DNA from: Chlamydiota bacterium
GTDB taxonomy: Bacteria; Chlamydiota; Chlamydiia; Chlamydiales; Rhabdochlamydiaceae
Assembly: GCA_030916885.1 (NCBI GenBank)
Contig: JAUPVT010000040.1
Location: forward strand, 1 to 64,000
DNA length: 64,000 bases
Reading direction: 5' to 3'
Positions 18,911-28,385 of the stretch are shown piece by piece (the first letter of the stretch is position 1; each line of letters opens with the position of its first letter). The notes below the pieces were generated by a model. The model had not been told where the DNA came from. It did not search any database and was given only the letters and a program-made list of their open reading frames with translations. Made by a program: the position numbers and the translations under genes.

Positions 18911-19891
18911 CTAAGTATTTTTTTGTTTAGCTACTCTAGAAAGAGTGACGGATTCTTTTATTTTAATAAACAACAAAGAAGCACAATAAATAACCGTGAT
19001 CAGAAACACAACAAGGCCAGCTGTAGATAAAGGCATATCATATACAGTAAGCAAATGCCTAGCTACAGCTACACTTAACAGAGAAGAAAAAGATCCAATC
19101 ATACACGAGTAAGTGATCATGGGTTTTAAACATTTTGTGAAAATTCGCGCAATGAGAACAGGACCGACAAGCAAGCTTAATACCAATAAAACCCCTACAG
19201 CACGAAATGCTCCAATTACGGTAGCTGCGGTTAAAATCATTAACAAATAATGAAATAGAGAAGGGTTTACCCCTAGAACTGTTGCAAAGCAAGGGTCAAA
19301 AATAATCATTTTAAATTCTTTGAAAAAGATCCCCACTACAAATATATCCAATAAAACAATCCAAGAAATAAGCTTTAAATCATCTAAGTGAAGAGCATCT
19401 ACATTACCCATTACAGCTTCTATTCCTAAATGTGTACTCCTTGTATACATAGTTACAATCGTCACACCTAGAGCAAAAAAAAGAGTAAATATAAGTCCAA
19501 TACTTGCATCTTCTTGCAGTCTTAAAGAATGAATGAGAAATTGTGTAAGTACAGTTGTAAGTATAGCTGTGACAAAAGCTGCTAATAATAAAACATAAAC
19601 TCCAATGACAACTTGCGGTTGTTGTTGAGAGAAAAAGGCCACAATTAGATAGGCGACACTAATCCCTAGTAAAACCGTATGAGATAAACTATTAGCTAGC
19701 ATAGTGCTTTTCTTTAAGACAAGCAAGCTTCCTACAATTGCGCTTGCACAAGAGATTAAACTTAACACAAAGATCTGCAATTCATCAGATGCTATTTCTG
19801 TCAAAGATAGCTGTCCTCTAAAAAAGAGAAATAATCGTTGTATAAATATAGCAAAAAAGGAAAAAAAATCTTTTGCAAAATAGGGATTCAT
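18911..19891 (-). CDS. ytgD: Metal ABC transporter permease YtgD
   Basis: A 326-residue membrane permease of the ABC-3 (zinc/manganese/iron) family with about eight membrane helices. The family segment LANSLSHTVLLGISVAYL is near residue 70, and the later GVLLVLSLLVGPVLIARIF pattern is near residue 235. Its ATG overlaps the ytgC stop by 4 nt (ATGA), showing translational coupling. With YtgC it would form the heterodimeric channel for metal delivered by YtgA and powered by YtgB. Confidence 0.92.
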   Translation of the reverse strand: MNPYFAKDFFSFFAIFIQRLFLFFRGQLSLTEIASDELQIFVLSLISCASAIVGSLLVLKKSTMLANSLSHTVLLGISVAYLIVAFFSQQQPQVVIGVYVLLLAAFVTAILTTVLTQFLIHSLRLQEDASIGLIFTLFFALGVTIVTMYTRSTHLGIEAVMGNVDALHLDDLKLISWIVLLDIFVVGIFFKEFKMIIFDPCFATVLGVNPSLFHYLLMILTAATVIGAFRAVGVLLVLSLLVGPVLIARIFTKCLKPMITYSCMIGSFSSLLSVAVARHLLTVYDMPLSTAGLVVFLITVIYCASLLFIKIKESVTLSRVAKQKNT

Positions 19892-21213
19892 AAAATTGTT
19901 TCCCTTTCTGGAATGGGTTGCAAATGAGGATCTTGTTTAGGATCATTTAAAAGTTCTGTAAGCTGAGCTTCTATCTCAGGACTGATGATATGTTCCATTT
20001 CTTCCGCACTTCGATGTACTTTCTCTATACCCTGGCCTAAATAAACTAGATACGCTTCCCATAATCTATGCAAACGTATAACCCTTGCTGCTCTTTGAAC
20101 CCCATCAATGGTTAAATGATACTTAAAACCTGTTTTCTTTAGCCATCCTTGCTGTTTAAGATACCCAAGAAGAAGTATGGTGTGCGCATAAGACAAGCTA
20201 GACTTTGCTTGTATCTTTTTCTTCGATAAACCTTCTTGGGCCTGTTTCCATAGCAATTTAAGCAGATTTTCTTCTATGCAATTCCATCGAAACCTAGCAA
20301 TTCGCCATAAGCGAAATATAAAACCTCTTTTAGGGCTAAAAAGTAAGGAGAAAAAAGCTAAAAATATAGCTACTAATAGAATCATAGGTCCTGTTGGGAA
20401 AGAAGATCTTTGATTGCCAAACAATTTAGGCACTTCAAAAGATAAGTAATTACCTAAAAACCCGCTAACAGCTCCAAAAATAGCAGATAAAATAAATATT
20501 TTGCTTAATCGATTACTCCATTGACGTGCAGCAACAGAAGGTGCAATTAACATACCGGACATCAAAACAACACCCACACTTCGAATTCCAATGACAATCG
20601 CTAAGACAAGAAGGAAAAATAATATTGTTTCAATCAATCGTACAGGAGTATGTAAAACCCTTGAAAAATCTCGATCAAATAACACAAGAATAATAGGTCG
20701 ATAGCAAACCAAGATAATAGCTATAATAAGCAAAGTTAACCCTGCATAAATCCAAATATGAGACCCAGTCATAGTAGCTACTTGCCCATAGAGAAACATT
20801 TGTGCCATTTTATAGTAAATGACATTTGTCGTTTGCATACGACTTGCAAATAAAACTCCTATTCCAAAAAAAGAAGAAAGAATAAAACACAGAGCTCCAT
20901 CATCTTTTACTCTAGTTAATTTCTGCATCTTTTCGAGAAACCATAAACCTATACAAGCAGAAATAAATCCCCCAATTAAAACACTTAAGGAAACCAAATC
21001 GTATTGCCCAGGGAAAAAAGTAGATAGAAAGAGCAAAGATAAAACAACCCCTGGATAAGCTGCATGAGATAGAGCCTCTCCTAACAAAGAGCGCTTGCGC
21101 ATAAGAACAATAACTCCTACAAGAGCACTTGATAAACACATCAGCATGCTAGCAATTGTTGGTGCTTGTAAAACAGGGTCAGAAAAAAATTGCCATACAG
21201 AAGATAAAATCAC
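19888..21213 (-). CDS. ytgC: YtgC: metal ABC permease fused to a DtxR-like repressor domain
   Basis: A 441-residue two-part protein. Residues 1 to about 300 form an ABC-3 permease with about eight helices (LLGEALSHAAYPGVVL near residue 43, MSGMLIAPSVAARQW near 218). Residues from about 310 to 441 form a soluble DtxR/MntR-like region: a winged helix (ILLLGYLKQQGWLKK, then YHLTIDGVQRAARVIRLHRLWEAYLV) followed by the metal-binding-type helix VHRSAEEMEHIISPEIEAQL. In C. trachomatis the equivalent fusion (CT069) is cut to release the repressor YtgR, which represses the operon under metal sufficiency. The same processing here is inference. It overlaps ytgB and ytgD by 4 nt each. Confidence 0.93.
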   Translation of the reverse strand: MILSSVWQFFSDPVLQAPTIASMLMCLSSALVGVIVLMRKRSLLGEALSHAAYPGVVLSLLFLSTFFPGQYDLVSLSVLIGGFISACIGLWFLEKMQKLTRVKDDGALCFILSSFFGIGVLFASRMQTTNVIYYKMAQMFLYGQVATMTGSHIWIYAGLTLLIIAIILVCYRPIILVLFDRDFSRVLHTPVRLIETILFFLLVLAIVIGIRSVGVVLMSGMLIAPSVAARQWSNRLSKIFILSAIFGAVSGFLGNYLSFEVPKLFGNQRSSFPTGPMILLVAIFLAFFSLLFSPKRGFIFRLWRIARFRWNCIEENLLKLLWKQAQEGLSKKKIQAKSSLSYAHTILLLGYLKQQGWLKKTGFKYHLTIDGVQRAARVIRLHRLWEAYLVYLGQGIEKVHRSAEEMEHIISPEIEAQLTELLNDPKQDPHLQPIPERETIL

Positions 21214-21977
21214 GATACTCCTGTAGTCTTATTTTGTGTTAAATGAGCCGCTTCGTCTAATAAAACATGGGATCTTCCAAAAGTACGCATAATCATATCA
21301 GAGCAAAAGACCTCCTCCACAGGACCGTTTGCAATTAAACAGGTGTTTAATAAAATGGCCCAATCAAAATAGGTCTTTACAGTTGATAAATCATGATGCA
21401 CAACAAGTAGAGTTTTTCCTTGTTGCTTGAGCTTATCCATTAAAACCACAATAGCTTTCTCTGTTGCTATATCAACTCCTGCAAAAGGCTCATCCATTAA
21501 ATAAAATTCTGCTTCTTGCAAAAGGGCTCGAGCAATAAATAGTCTTTGTTGTTGCCCTCCAGACAATTGACTAATCTGTCTATCTGCAAACATAAGCATC
21601 CCTACTAATCCTAATGCTTTTTTTGCAGCTTCTCTATCCGCTGCTTTAGGCCATTTCAAATATCCTATCTTGTTATATCTACCCATCAAAACAAGTTCAA
21701 AAGCTGTAATGGGAAAATCCCAATCCACAGAAGAGCGTTGCGGCACATAGGCAATTTTATTACGGGATTTTTTAAAAGATTGATCTAAAAAAGTAATGGT
21801 ACCCGATAGCACATCAACCATTTCTAACATAGCCTTTAAAAGGGTGCTTTTTCCTGCTCCATTAGGCCCAATAATTCCCACAAGTTTGCCTTTTGGAATG
21901 GCTAAACTAATATTCCAAAGGACTGCTGTTTTGCCATAAGTTACTGTAAGGTTTTCTATATCAATAGCATTTTGCAT
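21210..21977 (-). CDS. ytgB: Metal ABC transporter ATP-binding protein YtgB
   Basis: An ABC ATPase of about 255 residues for metal import. The Walker A motif GPNGAGKST is near residue 37 and the signature LSGGQQQR near 138. Walker B is YLMDEPF followed by AGVD, and the H-loop is VVHHDLS. The frame is open to 22001, but the ATG at 21977 has AAGGG upstream and starts 8 nt after the ytgA stop, so I use it. The stop overlaps the ytgC start by 4 nt. Confidence 0.94.
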   Translation of the reverse strand: MQNAIDIENLTVTYGKTAVLWNISLAIPKGKLVGIIGPNGAGKSTLLKAMLEMVDVLSGTITFLDQSFKKSRNKIAYVPQRSSVDWDFPITAFELVLMGRYNKIGYLKWPKAADREAAKKALGLVGMLMFADRQISQLSGGQQQRLFIARALLQEAEFYLMDEPFAGVDIATEKAIVVLMDKLKQQGKTLLVVHHDLSTVKTYFDWAILLNTCLIANGPVEEVFCSDMIMRTFGRSHVLLDEAAHLTQNKTTGVS

Positions 21978-21985
21978 ATAAACCC

Positions 21986-22987
21986 TTAATTTTTTTTCCA
22001 TTCTGAAAGAATCACACTTGTATTATGCCACATCATATCCAAATAATTATCAGCCCCGCTATTCTTTTCTCCCATTGAATCGCTATAAAGAGGAGATCTA
22101 GCCATATGAACTTTGAGCCCTTTTTTCTGGCAATCATGAATAATTTTGTTCAATGCATCTCGATTAACACTGGACTCAGGAAAAACGGTCTGGATGTGTT
22201 TTTCCAATAAAAAATTTACAATGTATTGAATATCGCTTGAACTTAATTGACCATCTGGAGCTAAACCCTCTGGTGCATTTACTCGGCTTTGCCAATATTC
22301 TTCATCTGGATTTGCTAAATAAGCTCTTGTAAAATAATTAAATGCATCATGACTTGTAACAAGATAACGTTGAGATGAAGGGATTTCATGGATTGCATGG
22401 TAAATCTTTTTATCCATTCTTTGCATTGCTTCTAAAAGATTTTTTCCATTATTCTTGTAAAATTCTGCCGAATCAGGATCCAATCTAGATAGTTCTTGCA
22501 CGATGGGATCTATGATTAAGCTCCATAATGAGATATCCATCCAGATATGTGGGTCTAGCGTTCTGTCTATATAAATCATTTCTTGTGGAACCTTATGAGC
22601 CACTATGTCTCCTAAAGCAATAGCATTCTTATGATTCAATAGATGATTACTTAAGCTAGCTCCATGCTCTAAGCCTAAGCCATTATAAAATACAACAATT
22701 GCCATCTTAATTTTTTCATCATCCCCTTTGACTATTTCATAACTATGAGGATCTATTTGACCCGAAATAAGAGGCATGTGTAAAATTTTTTCTTTCCCAA
22801 TTTGTCTTACAATATCATCTATCATAGCCACAGTAGATAATACTTTAATCTTATCACTAGATTGCATCCATTGATTAAATACATTTGAAGACACCTCTGT
22901 TTTGCCACAACAAGACAACAGGAAAAGACAGGTTAAACACCCTGCAGAAAGAAAAAATCCAATTATTCTTATCCACTTATTAATCAT
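21986..22987 (-). CDS. ytgA: Metal ABC transporter substrate-binding protein YtgA
   Basis: A 333-residue periplasmic metal-binding protein (ZnuA/TroA-type, cluster A-I). It has an N-terminal hydrophobic signal with a cysteine-rich end (FLLSCCG), suggesting a lipoprotein or cleaved signal. Candidate metal ligands are the His of QIDPHSYE (about 78), DPHIWMD (about 145), a third His of TSHDAFNYF (about 212) and a late Asp/Glu. It is the first gene of the minus-strand ytgABCD operon, and its chlamydial homologue (CT067) binds iron. Metal specificity here cannot be read from sequence. Confidence 0.92.
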   Translation of the reverse strand: MINKWIRIIGFFLSAGCLTCLFLLSCCGKTEVSSNVFNQWMQSSDKIKVLSTVAMIDDIVRQIGKEKILHMPLISGQIDPHSYEIVKGDDEKIKMAIVVFYNGLGLEHGASLSNHLLNHKNAIALGDIVAHKVPQEMIYIDRTLDPHIWMDISLWSLIIDPIVQELSRLDPDSAEFYKNNGKNLLEAMQRMDKKIYHAIHEIPSSQRYLVTSHDAFNYFTRAYLANPDEEYWQSRVNAPEGLAPDGQLSSSDIQYIVNFLLEKHIQTVFPESSVNRDALNKIIHDCQKKGLKVHMARSPLYSDSMGEKNSGADNYLDMMWHNTSVILSEWKKN

Positions 22988-23488
22988 TTAGACTAAACTC
23001 TAGCTTTTTAAAAAAAATCATTTTATCCATTATTGTCAGATTAGTAAACCTGTAATTACTTCTAAGCATTGAATAATCCTAAACCCTTTCAATTCAAAAC
23101 TCAAATGTAAAACTAAAATCAGCAAAGTCAACAAATAAATATCCTTATATATAAATGACTTTGTTTTTCAAATTGAATGAAAAAAAATCAGGAACATTTG
23201 TCTTAAAAAACTAAGCGAAATTTAAAAAAATCTGAATAGATTAAATCTTCTTAGAGATTTCTTGTAAAATACAAATAATTATTGCAAAAAAAGAAACTTG
23301 TCATAAAATTAAAGGAAATTACTTTTCTATAAATTTAAAAGCCGTGTAGAGGACGTTAAATATTTAAAAAAGATAAATTCATAACTGTATTATAGCTATC
23401 TATAAAATTAAGATTGAAAATAAAGAAACATTTTAGTTTAATCTAAAGATTCGAAAGAAAACAATTTGTAACAAAAGGGACGCCTCTT
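22988..23488. other. Divergent regulatory spacer between ytgA and the next gene
   Basis: A 501-bp, very AT-rich spacer between divergent units. It should contain the ytgABCD promoter with any YtgR operator and the promoter of the 23489 gene. I see no clear palindromic operator, RNA gene or conserved repeat. An isolated GC-richer patch (CCGTGTAGAGGACG, about 23342) stands out without explanation. Confidence 0.35.
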
Positions 23489-24037
23489 ATGAATCATAAA
23501 GAAGATATAGTCGAACATAAAACAAAAAACTTACGAGAAATTGAAGACGTTATTGCAAAAGCAATTAAAAAAGTCAATGGAAGAAAAGAGAATGATCTCT
23601 GTAAGTATCTACCTATGACATCAGGTGGCTATATGCATCATTTTACTTTAAGAAAAATGAAAACCCGCCAACCTCATGAACTCGGTTCTATGCTCGAAAA
23701 GTATATTATTAATTCAGAAAGGCCCGCTGCTGTCCCTCCTAAACAACGCGCTGCTAGAGGCTCTCGCAAACGTCGTGATCAGCTCACTTTTACCCGTAAT
23801 CAAATTGAAAGAATGCTCAATATTGCTCGTTTAGCTGGAGATAAAGAAATGGTTTCCATTCTAGCCCCTAAAAAGTCTTTAGCAACTTGTAAAAAAGAAT
23901 TAATTGCTTCTATTCGCCATTCTCGAGTAGAGCCTGATTTATGGAATGCTTATGTAGAGGCCCTAAATACTCAACAAAATCCTCCTAACAATGCTTCACT
24001 AATGGATATTCTCTCTGCTATGCAAGGCAACAAGTAA
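23489..24037 (+). CDS. Conserved chlamydial protein, homologue of C. trachomatis CT066
   Basis: A 182-residue soluble protein found, as I recall, at the same place (between ytgA and npt1) in Chlamydia. It is basic, with a lysine/arginine-rich stretch near residues 86-95 (KQRAARGSRKRRDQ) followed by a helical region (FTRNQIERMLNIARLAGDKE). This suggests nucleic-acid binding, but no named domain is recognised. The ATG lacks a strong Shine-Dalgarno. It ends with its own terminator and is separate from npt1, which has its own promoter. Confidence 0.75.
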   Translation: MNHKEDIVEHKTKNLREIEDVIAKAIKKVNGRKENDLCKYLPMTSGGYMHHFTLRKMKTRQPHELGSMLEKYIINSERPAAVPPKQRAARGSRKRRDQLTFTRNQIERMLNIARLAGDKEMVSILAPKKSLATCKKELIASIRHSRVEPDLWNAYVEALNTQQNPPNNASLMDILSAMQGNK

Positions 24038-24048
24038 TTCATCTAAAG

Positions 24049-24091
24049 CACCTGTTTGTTGATTTTTAACAACTTAAAAGCAGGTGTTTTT
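24049..24091 (+). terminator. Terminator after the CT066 homologue
   Basis: The outer stem CACCTG (24049-24054) / CAGGTG (24081-24086) and the inner stem GTTG / CAAC are followed by TTTTT. Confidence 0.8.
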
Positions 24092-24176
24092 ATCTCATTC
24101 TTAATACTTTATACAAATAATTATTTTTAAAAAAAATTTACTGGTAAATAAACTCTTAATATTCGGTAAATTACTC

Positions 24177-24204
24177 TTGAAAAGAAATAAATTTGTGGTA
24201 TAAT
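24177..24204 (+). promoter_or_regulatory. Strong sigma-66/70-type promoter of npt1
   Basis: TTGAAA (24177-24182) and a consensus TATAAT (24199-24204) are separated by 16 nt, giving a leader of about 115 nt before the npt1 ATG. Confidence 0.7.
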
Positions 24205-24326
24205 TTATTAGTTATAACGTAGATTTGAAACGTCAAACTTTATTTGCTTAAACCACCTTTAAGCCTATCGCAATCGACTTTTAGTTTACAAAAAAAATTG
24301 TTTGAATCTTGTCTAAAGGAATATAT

Positions 24327-25913
24327 ATGTCAGAAACAAAAAAAACCGAATTCGGAAAATGGAGATCCTTTCTTTGGCCCGTGCATAACTTCGAGCTAAA
24401 AAAATTACTCCCCATGTTCCTCTTATTCTTCTTTATTAACTTCAACTACACAATCTTGCGAGATACTAAAGATGCGCTAATTGTTACAGCTCCAGGCTCT
24501 GGTGCTGAAACCCTTCCTTTTTTAAAGGTATGGGCGGTTCTGCCTATGGCTATTCTTTTCATGATTGTTTACTCTAAATTGAGTAATATCTTTAGCAAAC
24601 AAAAGCTTTTCTACTCAACAATTTCTTTTTTCATTGGGTATTTTGCTTTATTTGCTCTTGTGTTTTATCCAAATCGTGAATTTTTTCACCCTAATGATCT
24701 AGCTGATAAACTACAAGCAATTCTTCCTCAAGGATTTAGTGGAATGATTTCCATGCTTAGAAACTGGACCTTTTCCCTTTTCTATGTAATGGCAGAACTA
24801 TGGGGTAGCGTAGCCATATCCTTACTCTTCTGGGGTTTTGCTAATGACATTACCAAAGTATCTGAATCTAAGCGGTTTTATACCCTATTTGGATTAGGAG
24901 CAAACGTAGCTATGCTCTTTTCTGGTCCTGCTATTATTTACTTCTCAAAAATGCAAAAAGGTCTCGCTGCAGGAGTTGATGCTTGGGGAATTACCATAAA
25001 TTACATGGTTGGCATGGTATGCATTTCAGGTCTTATCATCATGGCAATCTATAGATGGATCGATAAGAATGTCTTAACAGACAGCAGATTTTATGACCCT
25101 AATGAACTTCGTCGTGTAAAGAAAGAAAAGCCTAAAATGTCTCTTAAAGAAAGCTTTTCATTCCTAACTCGCTCTAAATACATTGGTTGCATTGCCGTTT
25201 TGGTAATTGCCTATGGAATTGCAATCAATTTGGTAGAGGTAACCTGGAAAGGACAACTGAAACTCCAATACCCTAATGGTAATGACTATCAAGCCTTTAT
25301 GGGACAATTTTCCACAATTACAGGAGCTATAACCATTTTTATGATGTTGTTTATTGGAGGAAATGTAACCCGTCGTTTTGGCTGGAAAGTCGGTGCTTTG
25401 ATTACTCCGATTGTTCTATTGGTCACAGGAGTTGGTTTCTTCTCATTCGTGATTTTCCGCGATTCTTTAGTGGGTATGATTGCTCTTTTAGGCACAACAC
25501 CTTTAATGCTAGCTGTCATATTTGGAACTGCTCAAAACATCATGAGTAAATCTGCTAAATACTCCTTATTTGATCCCACAAAAGAAATGGCTTACATCCC
25601 TCTTGATCAAGAATCAAAGGTTAAAGGTAAAGCTGCTATTGACGTTGTAGGAGCTAGACTAGGTAAATCAGGTGGTTCTCTTGCACAGCAAGGGCTAATA
25701 GTAGCCTTTGGTTCTTTAGGAGCAGTTACGCCTTATATTGGTGGTATTCTGTTAGTAATTATTCTTGGTTGGATATTTGCAGCAAATTCTCTTGGCAAAC
25801 AATTTACAAAATTAAGTGCTGAGAAAGATGAACAAGCCAAGCTTGCAGCTGAATCTATTCCAGAAGAAGTAGCTATTAAATCAAATATAAAACAAGAGGT
25901 AACTACTAGTTAA
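24327..25913 (+). CDS. npt1: ATP/ADP translocase Npt1 (energy-parasite nucleotide transporter)
   Basis: A 528-residue inner-membrane antiporter that imports host ATP in exchange for ADP, a hallmark of Chlamydiae, Rickettsiae and plastids. It opens with WRSFLWPVHNFELKKLLPMF and has about 11-12 hydrophobic helices. The family segments NYTILRDTKDALIVTAPGSG (about residues 42-61) and FDPTKEMAYIPLDQESKVKG (about 414-433) carry the conserved charged residues. The frame extends upstream to a TTG at 24309, but the ATG at 24327 has AAAGGA 6 nt before it and gives the usual 528-residue length. It has its own promoter and terminator. Confidence 0.96.
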   Translation: MSETKKTEFGKWRSFLWPVHNFELKKLLPMFLLFFFINFNYTILRDTKDALIVTAPGSGAETLPFLKVWAVLPMAILFMIVYSKLSNIFSKQKLFYSTISFFIGYFALFALVFYPNREFFHPNDLADKLQAILPQGFSGMISMLRNWTFSLFYVMAELWGSVAISLLFWGFANDITKVSESKRFYTLFGLGANVAMLFSGPAIIYFSKMQKGLAAGVDAWGITINYMVGMVCISGLIIMAIYRWIDKNVLTDSRFYDPNELRRVKKEKPKMSLKESFSFLTRSKYIGCIAVLVIAYGIAINLVEVTWKGQLKLQYPNGNDYQAFMGQFSTITGAITIFMMLFIGGNVTRRFGWKVGALITPIVLLVTGVGFFSFVIFRDSLVGMIALLGTTPLMLAVIFGTAQNIMSKSAKYSLFDPTKEMAYIPLDQESKVKGKAAIDVVGARLGKSGGSLAQQGLIVAFGSLGAVTPYIGGILLVIILGWIFAANSLGKQFTKLSAEKDEQAKLAAESIPEEVAIKSNIKQEVTTS

Positions 25914-25936
25914 AGTTGTATCTTTTATTATTTGAT

Positions 25937-25977
25937 AAAAAAACCCTTTTCCTGTTCATACAGGAAAGGGGTTTTTT
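25937..25977 (+). terminator. Terminator of npt1
   Basis: An 11-bp stem, CCCTTTTCCTG / CAGGAAAGGGG (one G-T pair), with a 6-nt loop, flanked by A6 and T6 runs, 24 bp after the stop. Confidence 0.93.
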
Positions 25978-26042
25978 ATTTAAATTGAGCACTTTAACCA
26001 AAAGTAGTAGAATGACATCGACTTTAATTCTTTAGGACTTTT

Positions 26043-27851
26043 ATGTTTACATACAGCCGAAAACAGATCCGCAATTTCTCTATTATTGCACACATCGACC
26101 ATGGAAAATCTACAATTGCAGATAGGCTATTAGAAATTACTGGTACCATTTCCGCTCGTGAAATGCAAAATCAAGTGTTAGATGATATGGATCTAGAAAG
26201 AGAGCGTGGGATTACGATTAAAGCTCATCCTGTTACGATGTATTATAGAGCAAACGATGGGGAGGTGTATCAAATGAATTTTATTGACACCCCAGGACAT
26301 GTAGATTTTTCCTACGAAGTATCTCGTTCTCTTTCCGCTTGCGAAGGAGCTTTACTTGTCGTTGATGCAGCACAAGGAGTACAGGCTCAAAGTTTAGCAA
26401 ATGTACATTTAGCTATTGAGCGTAACTTAGAAATCTTGCCTGTAATCAATAAGATTGACCTCCCCTCTGCTGATATAGAAGGGGTAAAACAGCAAATTGA
26501 AGATGTCATTGGCTTAGATACATCTCATGCCATTTTATGTTCTGCTAAAACCGGAATAGGGATTAAAGACATTTTAGAACAAATCCTCATTTTCATACCT
26601 CCTCCATCTGAGCCTGCAGATGACACACTTCGTGCCTTAGTTTTCGATTCTCACTATGACCCCTATCGAGGTGTTATTGTCTATATACGTGTCATGAGCG
26701 GAGAGGTTCACAAAAAAACTCTGATTAAAATGATGGTCACAGAAAAGGTCTTTGAAGTACTAGAAGTAGGTGTTTTTTCACCAAAAGAAAAATCTGTTGA
26801 TGTATTAAGACCTGGAGAAGTTGGCTACCTTTTAGCAAATATTAAAAATACAGCTGATGTAAAAATTGGTGATACTGTTACCTCTTCTCGCAAACCAGCT
26901 ATTGATCCTTTGCCTGGATTCAAGATGATTTCCCCTGTTGTTTTTGCAGGTATTTATCCCGTTGATTCTTCCGATTTTGAAATGCTAAGAGATGCTCTTT
27001 TCAAACTCCAACTCAATGACTCTGCTTTACATGTTGAACAAGAAAGTAGCATGGCTTTAGGATTCGGCTTTCGTTGTGGATTCTTAGGTCTTCTGCATTT
27101 GGAAATCATTTTTGAAAGACTTCAAAGAGAGTTTCTCTTAGACATCATCACAACAGCTCCAAGTGTTGTTTATAAGTTTACCCTAACCGATGGTAAAAAC
27201 TTACTGATTGATAATGTGGCTCATTATCCCGATCCTACTTTTATTGAATATATTGAAGAGCCTTGGGTAATTTGCCATATCATGACTCATTCTGAATACT
27301 TAGGCGCTATTATGAGTTTAGGCATGGATAAACGAGGGGAACTCACCAAAACAGAAACAATTGATACAAAAAGGCTACTATTAACTTATAGATTCCCTCT
27401 GAATGAAATTATTACCGATTTCAACGATAAGCTTAAATCGGTTACTCGAGGCTATGGTTCTTTTGACTATGAGTTTGACAAGTATGAGATCAGTGATATT
27501 GTAAAATTAGAGGTTCGCGTTAATGAAGAACCCGTGGATGCTTTCTCCTGTCTTGTTCATCGCACGAAAGCTGAAGGTAAAGGAAGAGCAATCTGTAAAA
27601 AACTAGTTGGTGTAATCCCTATGCAACAGTTTAAAGTACCTATCCAAGCTGCCATTGGAGGAAAAATTGTAGCCCGTGAAACCATCCGTGCATTAACTAA
27701 AAATGTCACCGCTAAATGTTATGGTGGAGATATCACGCGAAAACGCAAATTATGGGAAAAGCAGAAAGAGGGTAAAAAGAAAATGAAGGAAATTGGCAAA
27801 GTTCATATCCCTCAATCTGCTTTTATGGAAGTGCTTAAAGCTATTGATTAA
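26043..27851 (+). CDS. lepA: Elongation factor 4 (LepA)
   Basis: A 602-residue ribosomal GTPase that promotes back-translocation. The G1 motif AHIDHGKST is at residues 16-24, [11 protein letters not shown] holds G2, and [12 protein letters not shown] is G3. NKIDLPSAD is G4 and CSAKTGIGI is G5. The LepA-specific C-terminal domain follows ([13 protein letters not shown] and [20 protein letters not shown]). Length is normal. Gene order npt1-lepA matches Chlamydia (CT065-CT064), though there the next gene gnd is adjacent, and here a repeat and a phospholipase-D-like gene intervene. Confidence 0.97.
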   Translation: MFTYSRKQIRNFSIIAHIDHGKSTIADRLLEITGTISAREMQNQVLDDMDLERERGITIKAHPVTMYYRANDGEVYQMNFIDTPGHVDFSYEVSRSLSACEGALLVVDAAQGVQAQSLANVHLAIERNLEILPVINKIDLPSADIEGVKQQIEDVIGLDTSHAILCSAKTGIGIKDILEQILIFIPPPSEPADDTLRALVFDSHYDPYRGVIVYIRVMSGEVHKKTLIKMMVTEKVFEVLEVGVFSPKEKSVDVLRPGEVGYLLANIKNTADVKIGDTVTSSRKPAIDPLPGFKMISPVVFAGIYPVDSSDFEMLRDALFKLQLNDSALHVEQESSMALGFGFRCGFLGLLHLEIIFERLQREFLLDIITTAPSVVYKFTLTDGKNLLIDNVAHYPDPTFIEYIEEPWVICHIMTHSEYLGAIMSLGMDKRGELTKTETIDTKRLLLTYRFPLNEIITDFNDKLKSVTRGYGSFDYEFDKYEISDIVKLEVRVNEEPVDAFSCLVHRTKAEGKGRAICKKLVGVIPMQQFKVPIQAAIGGKIVARETIRALTKNVTAKCYGGDITRKRKLWEKQKEGKKKMKEIGKVHIPQSAFMEVLKAID

Positions 27852-27955
27852 CATATCAGATCAAAGAAATGTTATTTCAGATAATCCTGTCTAAAAGAGT
27901 TTAGTTACCAATATACATGCATTAGATAAGAAGCAATATTAAATCGAAGCTTCTT

Positions 27956-28338
27956 AATCTGAGCTTTGGTTTTTCTAGGAGGCAGCTAGCTGTAAGCTTT
28001 TCGTCTTTTTACTTCTTTTTGTGTTTTTTTTGTAAATGAAGCTTATATAATATCAAGAGGTCTTTTTATACTATTTTTTCTAGAATTTTCTGTTCTAATT
28101 AGTGGATATCTCTTTTTTTCTAGGTTAGAATTTATTACTTTTTCTGTTAAAAATCAAAGATAAGTAAATAACTTCAAAGAAACTTTTTTAAATTTGTTAA
28201 TATAATATTAATAATAAATTAACTATTATAACCTCAATGTTGGGTTTAATTAACCAAGAATAGGAAAGATAAGACAAAAAATAGTATAAAAAGATCTCTT
28301 GATATTATATAAGCTTCATTTACAAAAAAAACACAAAA
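27956..28338. repeat. Dispersed AT-rich element, rearranged copy with 63-bp inverted arms
   Basis: The gap between lepA and the phospholipase-like gene holds two inverted arms, 28017-28079 and 28276-28338, that pair at 62 of 63 positions (mismatch at 28060) around a 196-nt spacer. Just left of the first arm, AATCTGAGCTTTGG (27956 on) through GGCAGCTAGC (to 27990) matches the inverted end of a second element at 41406-41440. Just left of the second arm, AGGAAAGATAAGAC (about 28262) matches 41099-41112. The arms themselves align with 41113-41175. This copy looks like an internally deleted and inverted-duplicated version of the element. No coding sequence is seen in it. Confidence 0.8.
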
Positions 28339-28385
28339 CTCAGATTTCTAATGTACAATATAAACTTAATCTATACGGTTAATTA

